Shown here: positions 43,598 through 52,172 of the stretch, piece by piece
Position numbering within the stretch: the stretch's first letter is position 1
Layout: the number at the start of each line of letters is the position of its first letter
Assembly (NCBI RefSeq): GCF_003308995.1
Contig: NZ_QFFJ01000002.1
Span: 3,162,001-3,226,000 of the forward strand
Direction: 5' to 3'
DNA: 64,000 nt
DNA from: Chitinophaga flava
Lineage (GTDB): Bacteria > Bacteroidota > Bacteroidia > Chitinophagales > Chitinophagaceae
Translations under genes and position numbers: made by a program
The notes under the pieces: generated by a model
Told to the model about the DNA's origin: nothing
Database searches by the model: none
The model's input: the letters and a program-made list of their open reading frames with translations, nothing else

Positions 43598-44326
43598 ATG
43601 AGAAAAATAAATCTGGTTTGTTTTCCATTTGCAGGTGGGAATATCTACTCCTACGATGAATTTACCAAGTTTTTGCCCGACTATATTAACTTAATTACGA
43701 TAGAATACCCGGGCAGGGGTTCCAGAATAGGGGAAGATCTGATTAATGACATGGAGGTGCTCATTGAAGATCTCCTGGTCCAGTTTAAAGCATTGACTAT
43801 TGAAGGGCCTTATGTGATTTATGGCCACAGTATGGGGGCTGTTGTAAGTTATCTGATGGTGAGAAAGATACTGGAAAATCAATTGGAGGCGCCGTTGGCG
43901 GTGTTTTTAACAGGAGCTGGCTCTATTGTAAACGGATGGCAGGCGCCGATCAGATATAATCTGTCCAGGGAAGATTTTATTAAAAGTCTGGCTCTTCTCG
44001 GAGGACTCCCGGAAGAAATTTTAGGGAACTCCGATTTTATGGAGTTCTATGTCCCCATTTTCCGGGCTGATATCGAAGCGCTGGAAAAGTGCAGATATAA
44101 AGAAACAACACCTTTTAACATACCGATGTATGTGGTGACCGGCAAAGAAGAAAATGTTTCTCCTCAACAGGCTTTATTGTGGAAAAATGAGACCACAGCT
44201 GATTTTGAGTACACACAATTGCCAGGACAACATTTTTTTATATTTTCGCAGATGCAGCCGTTGTTGGCTTATATCAGGCGCAAAATTGACAGTTTGTGCG
44301 AAGTGGCTGGGTTCAATCAAATATAA
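43598..44326 (+). CDS. Type II thioesterase of the NRPS/PKS operon
   Basis: A 242-residue alpha/beta hydrolase of the GrsT/SrfA-TE family. N-terminal CFPFAGGN and YPGRGSR are typical; the nucleophile is Ser78 in GHSMG and the catalytic His is His212 (LPGQHFF). At the usual acid position (GxxDxxV) the sequence reads GKEENV, so Glu185 may replace Asp. Such enzymes remove wrong or stalled acyl groups from carrier domains; here, with no TE in cis, it might also release the finished chain. It lies 54 bp after the MDR gene and 12 bp before the CPBP protease gene on the same strand, so one operon is likely. Confidence 0.9.
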   Translation: MRKINLVCFPFAGGNIYSYDEFTKFLPDYINLITIEYPGRGSRIGEDLINDMEVLIEDLLVQFKALTIEGPYVIYGHSMGAVVSYLMVRKILENQLEAPLAVFLTGAGSIVNGWQAPIRYNLSREDFIKSLALLGGLPEEILGNSDFMEFYVPIFRADIEALEKCRYKETTPFNIPMYVVTGKEENVSPQQALLWKNETTADFEYTQLPGQHFFIFSQMQPLLAYIRRKIDSLCEVAGFNQI

Positions 44327-44338
44327 TTTGTTGTAGGC

Positions 44339-45259
44339 ATGAAAAGCATAATGGATAGATTCCGGACTTTTTATACGGCGATTCTTGTAATTATTTGCCC
44401 ACTGCTAGGGCAACTGATAACCCTGTTATTAACCAGTCTGGTTTTTGCTGTGGATGCCTTTCAAATGGAGGTGCCGGCAAAGGATATAGGAAGCCTGGAT
44501 AAGTCCCTTGTTTTGTTTCAGGCAGTTTCCTATTCTTTGTTTAGTTTCTTAATAATACCGGCTGTTTTTTTGTTGTTACTCAATAAACCTTTGCTGCGTA
44601 CATTGTGGTCAAATAATAAAGTCAGGCCATTACCCTTTATATTATCAATACTGCCGATTGTTACAATGGTACCTTTTGTAACCATTCTGATTGATTTTAA
44701 CCATAGTATTGAGTTGCCTGCTTCATTTGCTGCATTGGAAAAATTGTTAAAAGAGAGTGAAGCACAAGCCGGGAATATGACCAATGCACTGTTTTATCTG
44801 AATGATACCAGAGGATTTATAGTCAGTACCATTGTTATGGCCGTTATTCCAGGCATTGTCGAAGAATTTTTTTTCCGGGGTATGATTCAGTTGCAGCTTC
44901 AGCATGATTTTAAGAACCCGCATTATGCAGTATGGGTTACTGCCTTTTTGTTTAGTTTATTTCATTTTCAGTTCTATAGCTTTATTCCCATCATGATATC
45001 GGGGGCTTTGTTAGGGTATATTTTTGTGTGGTCAAAAAATATCTGGTATGCGATCATTGCTCATATCACGAATAACTTAATTGTAATTCTGTTGCATTAT
45101 GCTCCGATACCGGCAATACAGGGTTCTGCATTGGCCGGTCTGGCGTTTTGCGCTGTAATTGTTACTGTTGCTGTTGCCTTGCTCTTCCGGAAAGTGGTGA
45201 AAAGCCAACGGTTAGAGTCTGGAAACATCACCTTGGCGATAAAAGATAGTGTATTGTAA
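44339..45259 (+). CDS. CPBP-family intramembrane glutamic protease
   Basis: A 306-residue polytopic membrane protein with about seven or eight hydrophobic segments. The CPBP (Abi) catalytic set is complete: EEFFFR (Glu175/Glu176, Arg180), FSLFH (Phe205, His209) and HITNN (His242, Asn246). Members include Rce1-type prenyl-protein proteases and bacterial proteins linked to bacteriocin maturation or self-immunity. It begins 12 bp after the thioesterase stop and is the last gene before a strong terminator, so it is probably co-transcribed with the megasynthases. Self-protection or processing of the product is possible but is inference from position only. Confidence 0.88.
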   Translation: MKSIMDRFRTFYTAILVIICPLLGQLITLLLTSLVFAVDAFQMEVPAKDIGSLDKSLVLFQAVSYSLFSFLIIPAVFLLLLNKPLLRTLWSNNKVRPLPFILSILPIVTMVPFVTILIDFNHSIELPASFAALEKLLKESEAQAGNMTNALFYLNDTRGFIVSTIVMAVIPGIVEEFFFRGMIQLQLQHDFKNPHYAVWVTAFLFSLFHFQFYSFIPIMISGALLGYIFVWSKNIWYAIIAHITNNLIVILLHYAPIPAIQGSALAGLAFCAVIVTVAVALLFRKVVKSQRLESGNITLAIKDSVL

Positions 45260-45284
45260 ACTTATGTAGTGCCCAATAATGTTG

Positions 45285-45314
45285 AAGCCTTCCGTATTTT
45301 CGGAAGGCTTTTTT
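45285..45314 (+). terminator. Intrinsic terminator of the NRPS/PKS operon
   Basis: A perfect 10-bp stem, AAGCCTTCCG (45285-45294) with CGGAAGGCTT (45301-45310), a 6-nt loop and a run of six T (45309-45314). It lies 25 bp after the CPBP stop codon and closes the biosynthetic operon. Confidence 0.92.
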
Positions 45315-45413
45315 GTTGATGAAATCAAAATATCATTGTTCCTGCTGAATCAAGCTATGGCTGACAAAAAAAGAGTAGCTTTAATTTCTCAATGAAAATC
45401 AATTATAACCCGC

Positions 45414-46472
45414 ATGGAACAACGCAATTGGGATACCTTTAGGTTCAGAGATGATAAAGAAACCAGCCATACACCACCTGTTCGTTATTCACAGGAATAC
45501 CTGCAGCCTTGCCTGTATCTGACTGTTTATTTCCAGTATACAGATGATGAACAGATGCACGATTTTTACGACCGGGCGCTGGAACTTCTTGAACCGTTGT
45601 TTACCTATCACAATGGTGGTACCACTACAGATGAAACGCCTATACGAAACAAGGATAAAGCACTGCGGCAGTTCCCCGATTTCCTGGGAGGAAAGCAGAC
45701 CAGCCTGTGGAGAAGGCTGGCCAACCGCGGTGGGGTAGGGCTCAAAGACGATAAAGGTGGTATCGGTGATGCTTCATTTGAATGTCTGATACGTAAACAT
45801 CCGGCCACATCACGGAACCTGGGTGCTGAGACAATGCTGGCTGCAAAGTACCGGGCCGACCTGGAGGCTGCTGGTAGTGAACTGCCTTACAGGGGCGTCA
45901 CCATGAGTGAAATGCAGATCTGCCTGCCAGTAGACAGTTTTGTTGATGCTTCGGCGTTCCTCAATTGGGTATCTGGTTTCAGGATGATACAAAGCAGCAG
46001 TTTTTTTTCAGCATCCGCGGGTTATGCCATGGTGAAATGGGAGGGTTACAGCAATAGTCAGGCGCAAGCTAAACTGAAGCAGCTGCTGGCAGAACACCCT
46101 GGCTTCGACTACCGCATCTCTGGTATTACTGTAGCGCTGGGCCGGCATTTCTCGCTGGAAAAAAACTGTTTTGTTCCGCAGCTCAAACGGATCAACTGGC
46201 TGAATATGATCAATGACCAGGCGCTGGTATTTCTTGGTGGAGAAGAAGGTTTCCTGAAACAAGCCGCCCTTTATCCTTCCATATCCCTGCACCGGTTGAA
46301 TAAAGGATATATTGTTCAGGCCGGCAATGCACCTGGTATTGGTGACGATGGAAAAGCTCCTGCCGCCTACTATGATGCAGCACAGTTATTGCAGCCTTTA
46401 TTACTGCGGCCAAGGAAGGAGGATTATTTTGATGCAGATGGTTGGGAACTTCATTTTCATAACAAACACTAA
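45414..46472 (+). CDS. Type VI immunity family protein (DUF3396-like)
   Basis: A 352-residue soluble protein without signal peptide. The C-terminal third reads INWLNMINDQALVFLGGEEG ... YIVQAGNAPGIGDDG ... PAAYYDAAQLLQPL, which follows the DUF3396 pattern (xVNWLxxLxxxxLxxLGGxxxL ... xQAGxxPxLGD ... PxYxxVAxxLxPL) described as a type VI immunity family. Such proteins neutralise toxins delivered by type VI or related systems. No toxin or T6SS gene lies nearby, so it looks like an orphan immunity gene. It starts 100 bp after the terminator of the biosynthetic operon and is probably its own unit. Confidence 0.7.
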   Translation: MEQRNWDTFRFRDDKETSHTPPVRYSQEYLQPCLYLTVYFQYTDDEQMHDFYDRALELLEPLFTYHNGGTTTDETPIRNKDKALRQFPDFLGGKQTSLWRRLANRGGVGLKDDKGGIGDASFECLIRKHPATSRNLGAETMLAAKYRADLEAAGSELPYRGVTMSEMQICLPVDSFVDASAFLNWVSGFRMIQSSSFFSASAGYAMVKWEGYSNSQAQAKLKQLLAEHPGFDYRISGITVALGRHFSLEKNCFVPQLKRINWLNMINDQALVFLGGEEGFLKQAALYPSISLHRLNKGYIVQAGNAPGIGDDGKAPAAYYDAAQLLQPLLLRPRKEDYFDADGWELHFHNKH

Positions 46473-46555
46473 AGCTGATAACAAGGTACACGCCGATACA
46501 TCTTTCTTCCGGATATATTGATTAACTAATAGTTGATCACCGAAAAATTTATACC

Positions 46556-47659
46556 ATGAAAAGGAAGAAGTTGTCATTATATCTTGGGAAATTTTCTGGT
46601 ATTGAAATATATATCCACTGGACTTTTTTAATACTCATTGCCTGGATATTCCTGCTTCATGCGGAAATGGGTCACGACTGGAGAGCAGGCTTGTGGGGAG
46701 TGGTGTTTATACTGGCTTTATTTGCATGTGTGGTATTGCATGAGTTCAGTCATGCACTGACTGCTCAGCGATACGGGATTCGTACAAGAGATATTACGCT
46801 TTACCCGATTGGTGGTATTGCCAGTCTGGAAAGTATGCCGGAAAAGCCGGGACAGGAACTGCTGGTGGCCCTGGCTGGCCCGGCCATGAATGTGGTAATA
46901 GCCGCGATACTATGGATATATCTGCGGGCGACAGGAAAAATGCCGGAGCTGGGTATATTGAAAAATGCAAAACATTTGCAGGACCTGCCTTTTGGATTTA
47001 ATCTGATGCTTGCAAATATTGCATTGGCGGTATTTAACCTGATTCCGGCATTCCCAATGGATGGCGGAAGAGTGTTGCGGGCTGCTCTCTCCTTCAGAAT
47101 GGACCGGATTAAAGCTACACGTATAGCTGCCGGCATTGGCCAGATACTGGCGATGGTCTTTGTTTTCTTCGGTTTCTTCTATAACTTCTGGCTGGTGTTT
47201 ATCGGTCTCTTCATATACCTGGGAGCCGGAAGTGAAGCTGCATTTGAAACCACCAAAAGTGTACTGGCTGGTTTTAAAGTGCGGGACGTGCTGATGAGAC
47301 GGTTTACGCCCTTATCTCCCGGTGATAACATTGAAAAGGCTGTACAGATACTGCTGGATGGACAGGAACATGATTTTCTGGTGACTGCCAATGAAGAAGT
47401 GAAAGGTGTACTTACCCGGAAGGAACTGATACATGGACTAGCTTCCCTGGGGCAATCAACGCCTATATTCAGGATTATGAGAACAGATTTTACCATACTT
47501 ACACCAGAGATGAATTTGCAGGAAGTTTATATGAAAATGTTAGCGAATGATGCTACCGTTTGTCCCGTGCTGGAAAACGGAAGACTGGTAGGAATGGTGG
47601 ATAAAGACAATATAAGCGAATTGATATTGGTGCAACAGGCTATGCATAGTAATGACTGA
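46556..47659 (+). CDS. Site-2 protease (M50) with C-terminal CBS domain pair
   Basis: A 367-residue membrane metalloprotease. The zinc motif is HEFSH (His62-Glu63-His66), the second motif is NLIPAFPMDGG (Asp169), and about six hydrophobic segments are visible. From about residue 240 to the end there are two CBS repeats (VRDVLMRRFTPLSPGDN... and FRIMRTDFTILTPEMN...), the arrangement of the M50B group that is regulated by nucleotide binding. It cleaves substrates within the membrane, often anti-sigma factors, though no such target is adjacent. It lies 83 bp after the DUF3396 gene; co-transcription is possible. Confidence 0.92.
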   Translation: MKRKKLSLYLGKFSGIEIYIHWTFLILIAWIFLLHAEMGHDWRAGLWGVVFILALFACVVLHEFSHALTAQRYGIRTRDITLYPIGGIASLESMPEKPGQELLVALAGPAMNVVIAAILWIYLRATGKMPELGILKNAKHLQDLPFGFNLMLANIALAVFNLIPAFPMDGGRVLRAALSFRMDRIKATRIAAGIGQILAMVFVFFGFFYNFWLVFIGLFIYLGAGSEAAFETTKSVLAGFKVRDVLMRRFTPLSPGDNIEKAVQILLDGQEHDFLVTANEEVKGVLTRKELIHGLASLGQSTPIFRIMRTDFTILTPEMNLQEVYMKMLANDATVCPVLENGRLVGMVDKDNISELILVQQAMHSND

Positions 47660-47972
47660 ACACAAATATGGCCGGGTTTAGTACGTGTTTTAGATAGGTG
47701 AATAATTTTTAATGTGATTCAGATTCACGACAGTGGGTTTTACGAAAAAACGTAGATTCGTTACGTTTATAATCCCAAAGTCATTGAATTTATATTATTT
47801 GCAGATACTCACCGCCACTGCTTTAACTTTGAAATGATCGATGGCCAGGATAAGGATTGTCTGGTCTGTTTTGTAAGATTCCTGAAAGGCCGCCGCCTAT
47901 ACTTATCGTGCAAATAATATTTTATATCTTTACCGCGTAAAAAATCAGACCGCAGTATTACCATATCCTCCT
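47660..47972. other. 313-bp intergenic region upstream of the histidine kinase
   Basis: No gene was recognised. It contains a promoter candidate at 47798-47831 (listed separately). No clear terminator for the upstream protease gene was seen. Confidence 0.6.
47798..47831 (+). promoter_or_regulatory. Candidate Bacteroidota-type promoter for the histidine kinase gene
   Basis: TTTG at 47798-47801 and a perfect TAnnTTTG match, TAACTTTG, at 47824-47831, separated by 22 nt (slightly longer than usual). It would give an untranslated leader of about 140 nt. Confidence 0.45.
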
Positions 47973-47975
47973 GTG

Positions 47976-50900
47976 ATGAACCTTATTTTCTGTTTCCAGC
48001 TATGTTTACTGCCTTTTATCCCAGTGGAGCACAGTGCTCCGATAGATACAACTACACATTATTTTGTCAGGAATTTTACAGATGAAGATGGTTTGCCGCA
48101 AAACAGTATAAAGGGTATTGTACCGGATAAGAATGGCTTTTTATGGCTGGCCACTGAAAACGGATTAACCAGGTTTGATGGCAACTACTTCCTCAATTTC
48201 AGCAGTGATAACGTGCCGGGTTTGAAAAGCAGCAGGATGTCCCTGATCTATCCCAATGATACCGCTATCGCCGTAGAAACAGACATCGGGGAGATATTAA
48301 CGGTTACGCAAAGTAAGGTAAAGCATATAGGAAAAGAGCTGTCAGGATATCAATACCTGCAATACCTGGAAGGCAGCAAGGGTTATTATCCCATCAGGGG
48401 ATGGCCTGATGATTATGCGGAACGTCTTGCAAAAAGGTGTCCTGTGGTAATGCCTCAGGGTACAGATAGTTATTTTGCTGCGTGGCATGATACGATCTCC
48501 TTTGTAAAGCAGGGAAAAGTGGAGTACCGCATCATACAGCCACAGCTCGACGTGCACCGCCTGTTTGTTTGCAGTAACAAACTTTTTTATCTGAACAGAG
48601 ACGGGCATATGATAGGGTGGGAGAAAGAACGGCCAATAAAAATCTCACTTACCGGAGATATATTGTCTGATCCCGCGTACAGTAAATGCAAAATGGAATT
48701 GTTCTGGAACCTGGCGGCACACCAGGTTTTTATCTATACAGATGACAACTGCTATCAGCTACAGCTGAGAAAAGACGGATGTATACAAAGTTTGATGGTG
48801 CTGCGAAATTTCGACTTTCATCAGGCCTTCATTACTTCGGTTTATTATGATCCGCTTAATAGCAGGGTGTTCCTGGGAAGTTCCGCCAGGGGGCTCTATG
48901 TTTGTACAAGACAACAATTTACCGTACGTAAATCGGATACCTCTACAGCAGAAGTATTTTATGCGCAGGCGCCTTTCCCCGGAAACGCTGTGGTAACGGC
49001 TTCCGGGCTCTCCTTTAACCGGAATGGAAAGTCCACCTGGCTACCATTGTCATTCAATAGGGAAAACGCACTCGAGAAATATACACTGGCCCGTGATAAG
49101 CAGGGACGATACTGGGGAAGACAGGGAATGACGCTGGTCTGTGTATCACCGGATTTCAGCCGGGTATTGTACAAAACCGGATTGCCCTACCTTATTGGCC
49201 AGGTATACGCAGACACTCAAGGGAAGCTATGGGTGGGCGGGGAATATCCAGGATTATTCTATATCAGAACAGATGATCCAAACCCGGTATTACAGTTTCT
49301 TCCCGCCACAGTTGAAGACGTTACCTGCATCAAAGAAGATCAGACCCTTGGAGTTTTATGGATAGGCACAGTCAAAGGGCTGTACAGGGTTCATTCTCCA
49401 TCAGGGCGTACCGATACGATCAAAGGTATGGAACAGGGGAATATAAGAAGTATCTACATCCCCAAACAGGGAGAAGTATGGATTACTACTTATAACCAGG
49501 GCGTTTTTCTTTACCGGAATAAACGGTTGGTATCCCTGCCTCAGGACCGCCAGCGGTATATGGCTACCACTCATTGTATTACAGAAGACGACCATGGTTA
49601 TTGCTGGCTGACGACAAACAAAGGTTTATTCAGGGTCAGGAAGCAGGATGTACTTGATTTTGCGGACAGGAAACAACGCGACTTGTTCTACTATTATTTT
49701 GGAAAAGACCAGGGCTTTAATACGAATGAATTTAATGGCGGTTGTGAACCCTGTGCCTTTAAATATGACGACGGAGATATTTCTTTGCCATCGCTGGATG
49801 GTCTGGTTCAATTTATACCGTCGGCCATTCGGATGGAGCTGCCGGATAAGGGAATATTTGTCGATTGGATGGAACATAACCTGAAGGTCACGGAAGGAGG
49901 GGATCATTTTGAACTACCGAATAATTTTAAAACCTTCCGCTTACATGTCAGCTCTCCTTATTTTGGGGACCCCAGGAACCTGTATTTCTATTATTGTCTG
50001 GAGAAAGATGAGGGCCAGGAAGAACAGATATGGTTGCCTATCAACAGCGAGAGAACGATCACTTTATCTTCTTTATCATCGGGGGATTATCGTATCCGTG
50101 TCAGGAAGCTGAAGGGATTCGGAAGAGATCAGTATATTGAAAAGGTAGTCATCATCCGCGTACAAAAAGCTTTTTACGAAAAAGCCTGGTTCATATTGTT
50201 GGTATTGATCGCTTTGATCTGTCTGATAATAGTGCTGTATAAAATACGCATCAGACGTATCCGGCAACTGAATAAACTACTTGCATTAAAGGTATACAAC
50301 CGTACCCGGAAGCTGGAAGAAACGATGGTCATACTCCAGGAATCGGATGAACAGTTGCGTAAACAGGGTTTGATGTATAAGCGTCTGCTCACCGCCATTA
50401 CCCATGATATTAAAACGCCGTTGAAATTTTTACTTCGTGTCAATAAAAATGAACCGGTATCCAATAGATTACAAGAGGAGGAAATAAAAGCAGTCACTTA
50501 TGAGAGCCTCTATCGTATGCATCACCTGGTGGACAACCTGATTCATTACATGCGCACCTCTTTCCTGACGGGCGAGTTCCCCAAAGAAACCGTAGATCTG
50601 TTTCAGTTAGTAGAAGAAAAGACAGCGATTTTCAAACCGGTATCCGATTCAAAGGGGATACAGATGACTAATAATGTTCCGCAGGGGATGACGGTAGTGG
50701 TGAATAAGTTGTTACTGGCTGTAGTGTTGCATAACCTGTTGGATAATGCCGTAAAATACACAGTCAGGGGAGGGGTGAATATAACCGCAGAAAGCGATGG
50801 AAATGTATTGACAATACACTTGTCAGACACTGGCAGCGGTATGCCACCTGCTGTAAGAGACTGGCTCAATCATACCGAAAATGATGGCACTGGTCATTTA

Positions 50901-51026
50901 AACGGCACCGGAATAGGGCTGATCCTCGTAAAGGAATTGCTCACTGTAATAAATGCAGGATTGTTTGCCAGTCCGGGTCTTAACGGAGGCACTATTATTT
51001 CACTGCAACTTCAACTGCATGATTAG
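47976..51026 (+). CDS. Two-component-propeller sensor histidine kinase
   Basis: About 1016 residues. The start is ATG 47976 preceded by an in-frame GTG (47973). A signal/anchor segment is followed by a large periplasmic sensor: repeated two-component-propeller strands (GIVPDKNGFLWLATENGLTRFDG near 50, GVLWIGTVKGLYRV, GYCWLTTNKGLFRV) and a Y_Y_Y-type domain (about 640-730). One membrane helix lies at about 733-757. The kinase core has the H box ITHDIKTPL (His about 810), N box LHNLLDNAVKYT and G boxes DTGSGMPP and GTGIGLILVKEL, all intact. No receiver or AraC domain is attached, unlike the hybrid systems common in this phylum. The 3' end overlaps the convergent response-regulator gene by 32 bp, the likely partner. 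Confidence 0.92.
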   Translation: MNLIFCFQLCLLPFIPVEHSAPIDTTTHYFVRNFTDEDGLPQNSIKGIVPDKNGFLWLATENGLTRFDGNYFLNFSSDNVPGLKSSRMSLIYPNDTAIAVETDIGEILTVTQSKVKHIGKELSGYQYLQYLEGSKGYYPIRGWPDDYAERLAKRCPVVMPQGTDSYFAAWHDTISFVKQGKVEYRIIQPQLDVHRLFVCSNKLFYLNRDGHMIGWEKERPIKISLTGDILSDPAYSKCKMELFWNLAAHQVFIYTDDNCYQLQLRKDGCIQSLMVLRNFDFHQAFITSVYYDPLNSRVFLGSSARGLYVCTRQQFTVRKSDTSTAEVFYAQAPFPGNAVVTASGLSFNRNGKSTWLPLSFNRENALEKYTLARDKQGRYWGRQGMTLVCVSPDFSRVLYKTGLPYLIGQVYADTQGKLWVGGEYPGLFYIRTDDPNPVLQFLPATVEDVTCIKEDQTLGVLWIGTVKGLYRVHSPSGRTDTIKGMEQGNIRSIYIPKQGEVWITTYNQGVFLYRNKRLVSLPQDRQRYMATTHCITEDDHGYCWLTTNKGLFRVRKQDVLDFADRKQRDLFYYYFGKDQGFNTNEFNGGCEPCAFKYDDGDISLPSLDGLVQFIPSAIRMELPDKGIFVDWMEHNLKVTEGGDHFELPNNFKTFRLHVSSPYFGDPRNLYFYYCLEKDEGQEEQIWLPINSERTITLSSLSSGDYRIRVRKLKGFGRDQYIEKVVIIRVQKAFYEKAWFILLVLIALICLIIVLYKIRIRRIRQLNKLLALKVYNRTRKLEETMVILQESDEQLRKQGLMYKRLLTAITHDIKTPLKFLLRVNKNEPVSNRLQEEEIKAVTYESLYRMHHLVDNLIHYMRTSFLTGEFPKETVDLFQLVEEKTAIFKPVSDSKGIQMTNNVPQGMTVVVNKLLLAVVLHNLLDNAVKYTVRGGVNITAESDGNVLTIHLSDTGSGMPPAVRDWLNHTENDGTGHLNGTGIGLILVKELLTVINAGLFASPGLNGGTIISLQLQLHD

Positions 51027-51654
51027 TGACATGGTGCATCTGTGCTTTTTCGATTAAAGAAACCACATTTTTTACACCCGTCTTTTCAAAGATGCGTGCT
51101 TTGTAGGTGCTAACAGTTGTCAGTTGCAGATGAAGTATTTCTGCAATTTTTACCAGTGGAAGTCCTTTCATCAACAGGTTCATGACTTCAATTTCCCGGG
51201 CAGAAAGAACAGAGAAAGGGTTTTGATGCTCAGGCTGCCCTGTATATTTTCTGATCAGCTGATCCCGGACTGCCTTACTGATATACTTTTCACCCATAAG
51301 AACAGCATGGATGGCTGTTTTGATCTCCTCATCCGGAGAATTTTTTTCGATATAACCATCTGCACCTGACTGGACATAGCTAAGGGCATACAGTGATTCT
51401 TCATACGCTGAAAAAATCAGTATCCTGATGCCGGGCTGACGGAGCCTCGCTGCATGTATCATCTGCAGGTTGTTGCCGCCAGGCATGTTAATGTCCAATA
51501 CTGCCAGGTCAAAGTGTTGGCTTTCAATAAGAGCAATGGCTTCATCAAATGTTTTCGCTTCGGTAACAAGCATGCCACCAGGCAGCGAGCAGATAATTTG
51601 TTTCATACCAAGTCTTACTATCGAATGGTCATCTGCTATCAATACATGTATCAT
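50995..51654 (-). CDS. NarL/LuxR-family response regulator
   Basis: A 219-residue regulator. Receiver domain: acidic pair Asp8-Asp9, phospho-acceptor Asp54 (AVLDINMPGG), Ser in LIFSAYEES and Lys in YIEKNSPDEE. The C-terminal LuxR-type helix-turn-helix is about residues 147-210 (LSAREIEVMNLLMKGL...TTVSTYKARIFEKTGV). It lies tail to tail with the propeller histidine kinase, sharing 32 bp, and divergent from the giant surface-protein gene, with a 518-bp region between them that contains a palindrome. It could control itself, the surface protein, or both; that is inference. Confidence 0.92.
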   Translation of the reverse strand: MIHVLIADDHSIVRLGMKQIICSLPGGMLVTEAKTFDEAIALIESQHFDLAVLDINMPGGNNLQMIHAARLRQPGIRILIFSAYEESLYALSYVQSGADGYIEKNSPDEEIKTAIHAVLMGEKYISKAVRDQLIRKYTGQPEHQNPFSVLSAREIEVMNLLMKGLPLVKIAEILHLQLTTVSTYKARIFEKTGVKNVVSLIEKAQMHHVTNHAVEVAVK

Positions 51655-51763
51655 TTCCGTTCCAGGTTAGGGCCCGTGGGTTGCATAGATTTTTATCGTC
51701 GCTAAAGTAATATATTTTTCTTCGGATGTATATGATTATTTGTATTTTTTTTATCGTATAAAT

Positions 51764-51778
51764 TACTACAATGTAGTA
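51764..51778. promoter_or_regulatory. Palindrome TACTACAATGTAGTA, possible regulator site
   Basis: A perfect 6-bp inverted repeat around AAT. Further ACTAC motifs follow at 51781-51810 (ACTACTACG, CAACTACAGCTACAG). It sits 110 bp upstream of the response-regulator start codon. Palindromes of this size are typical for NarL/LuxR-type dimers. Confidence 0.35.
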
Positions 51779-52023
51779 TAACTACTACGTATATATACAA
51801 CTACAGCTACAGTCGTATAAGGTTACTTTGTTTACTTTCGTTAAGCGATTTGTTCCGTAGAGTCATGTGAACAATTTGAGACTTAGGACAAACCCAATGA
51901 TGCCCGTATCCTTTTTTTGTAATCTTAATATTTTCCTATGGGGAACTTTACACAATTGTCATTACATGTGGAATTTACCGTTATACGCCGGTATAAACCC
52001 TCATAATACCAATATTTCCTGTG

Positions 52024-52055
52024 TTTGATCGATACTGGCAGAGAAGAGTTATTTG
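52024..52055 (+). promoter_or_regulatory. Candidate Bacteroidota-type promoter for the giant surface-protein gene
   Basis: TTTG at 52024-52027 and GTTATTTG at 52048-52055 with a 20-nt spacer. The second half of the -7 element (TTTG) matches; the leading TA does not. The distance to the start codon would leave a leader of about 110 nt. Confidence 0.3.
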
Positions 52056-52172
52056 CCGGGTTTAACAATCAACCATATCCCCGCTGAGCACGCAAGGATT
52101 CCTGAAAGAATCTTACTGGCCCGCTATGCATAACATAGTGGTCCCGGACCCTTATTACCCAAAGTTTACTGC

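Larger units (their letters stand above)
51655..52172. other. 518-bp divergent intergenic region
   Basis: It lies between the response-regulator gene (minus) and the giant surface-protein gene (plus). The part at 51740-51820 is rich in ACTAC/GTAGT motifs, including a perfect palindrome (listed separately). A promoter candidate for the plus-strand gene lies at 52024-52055. No other gene was seen. Confidence 0.65.
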
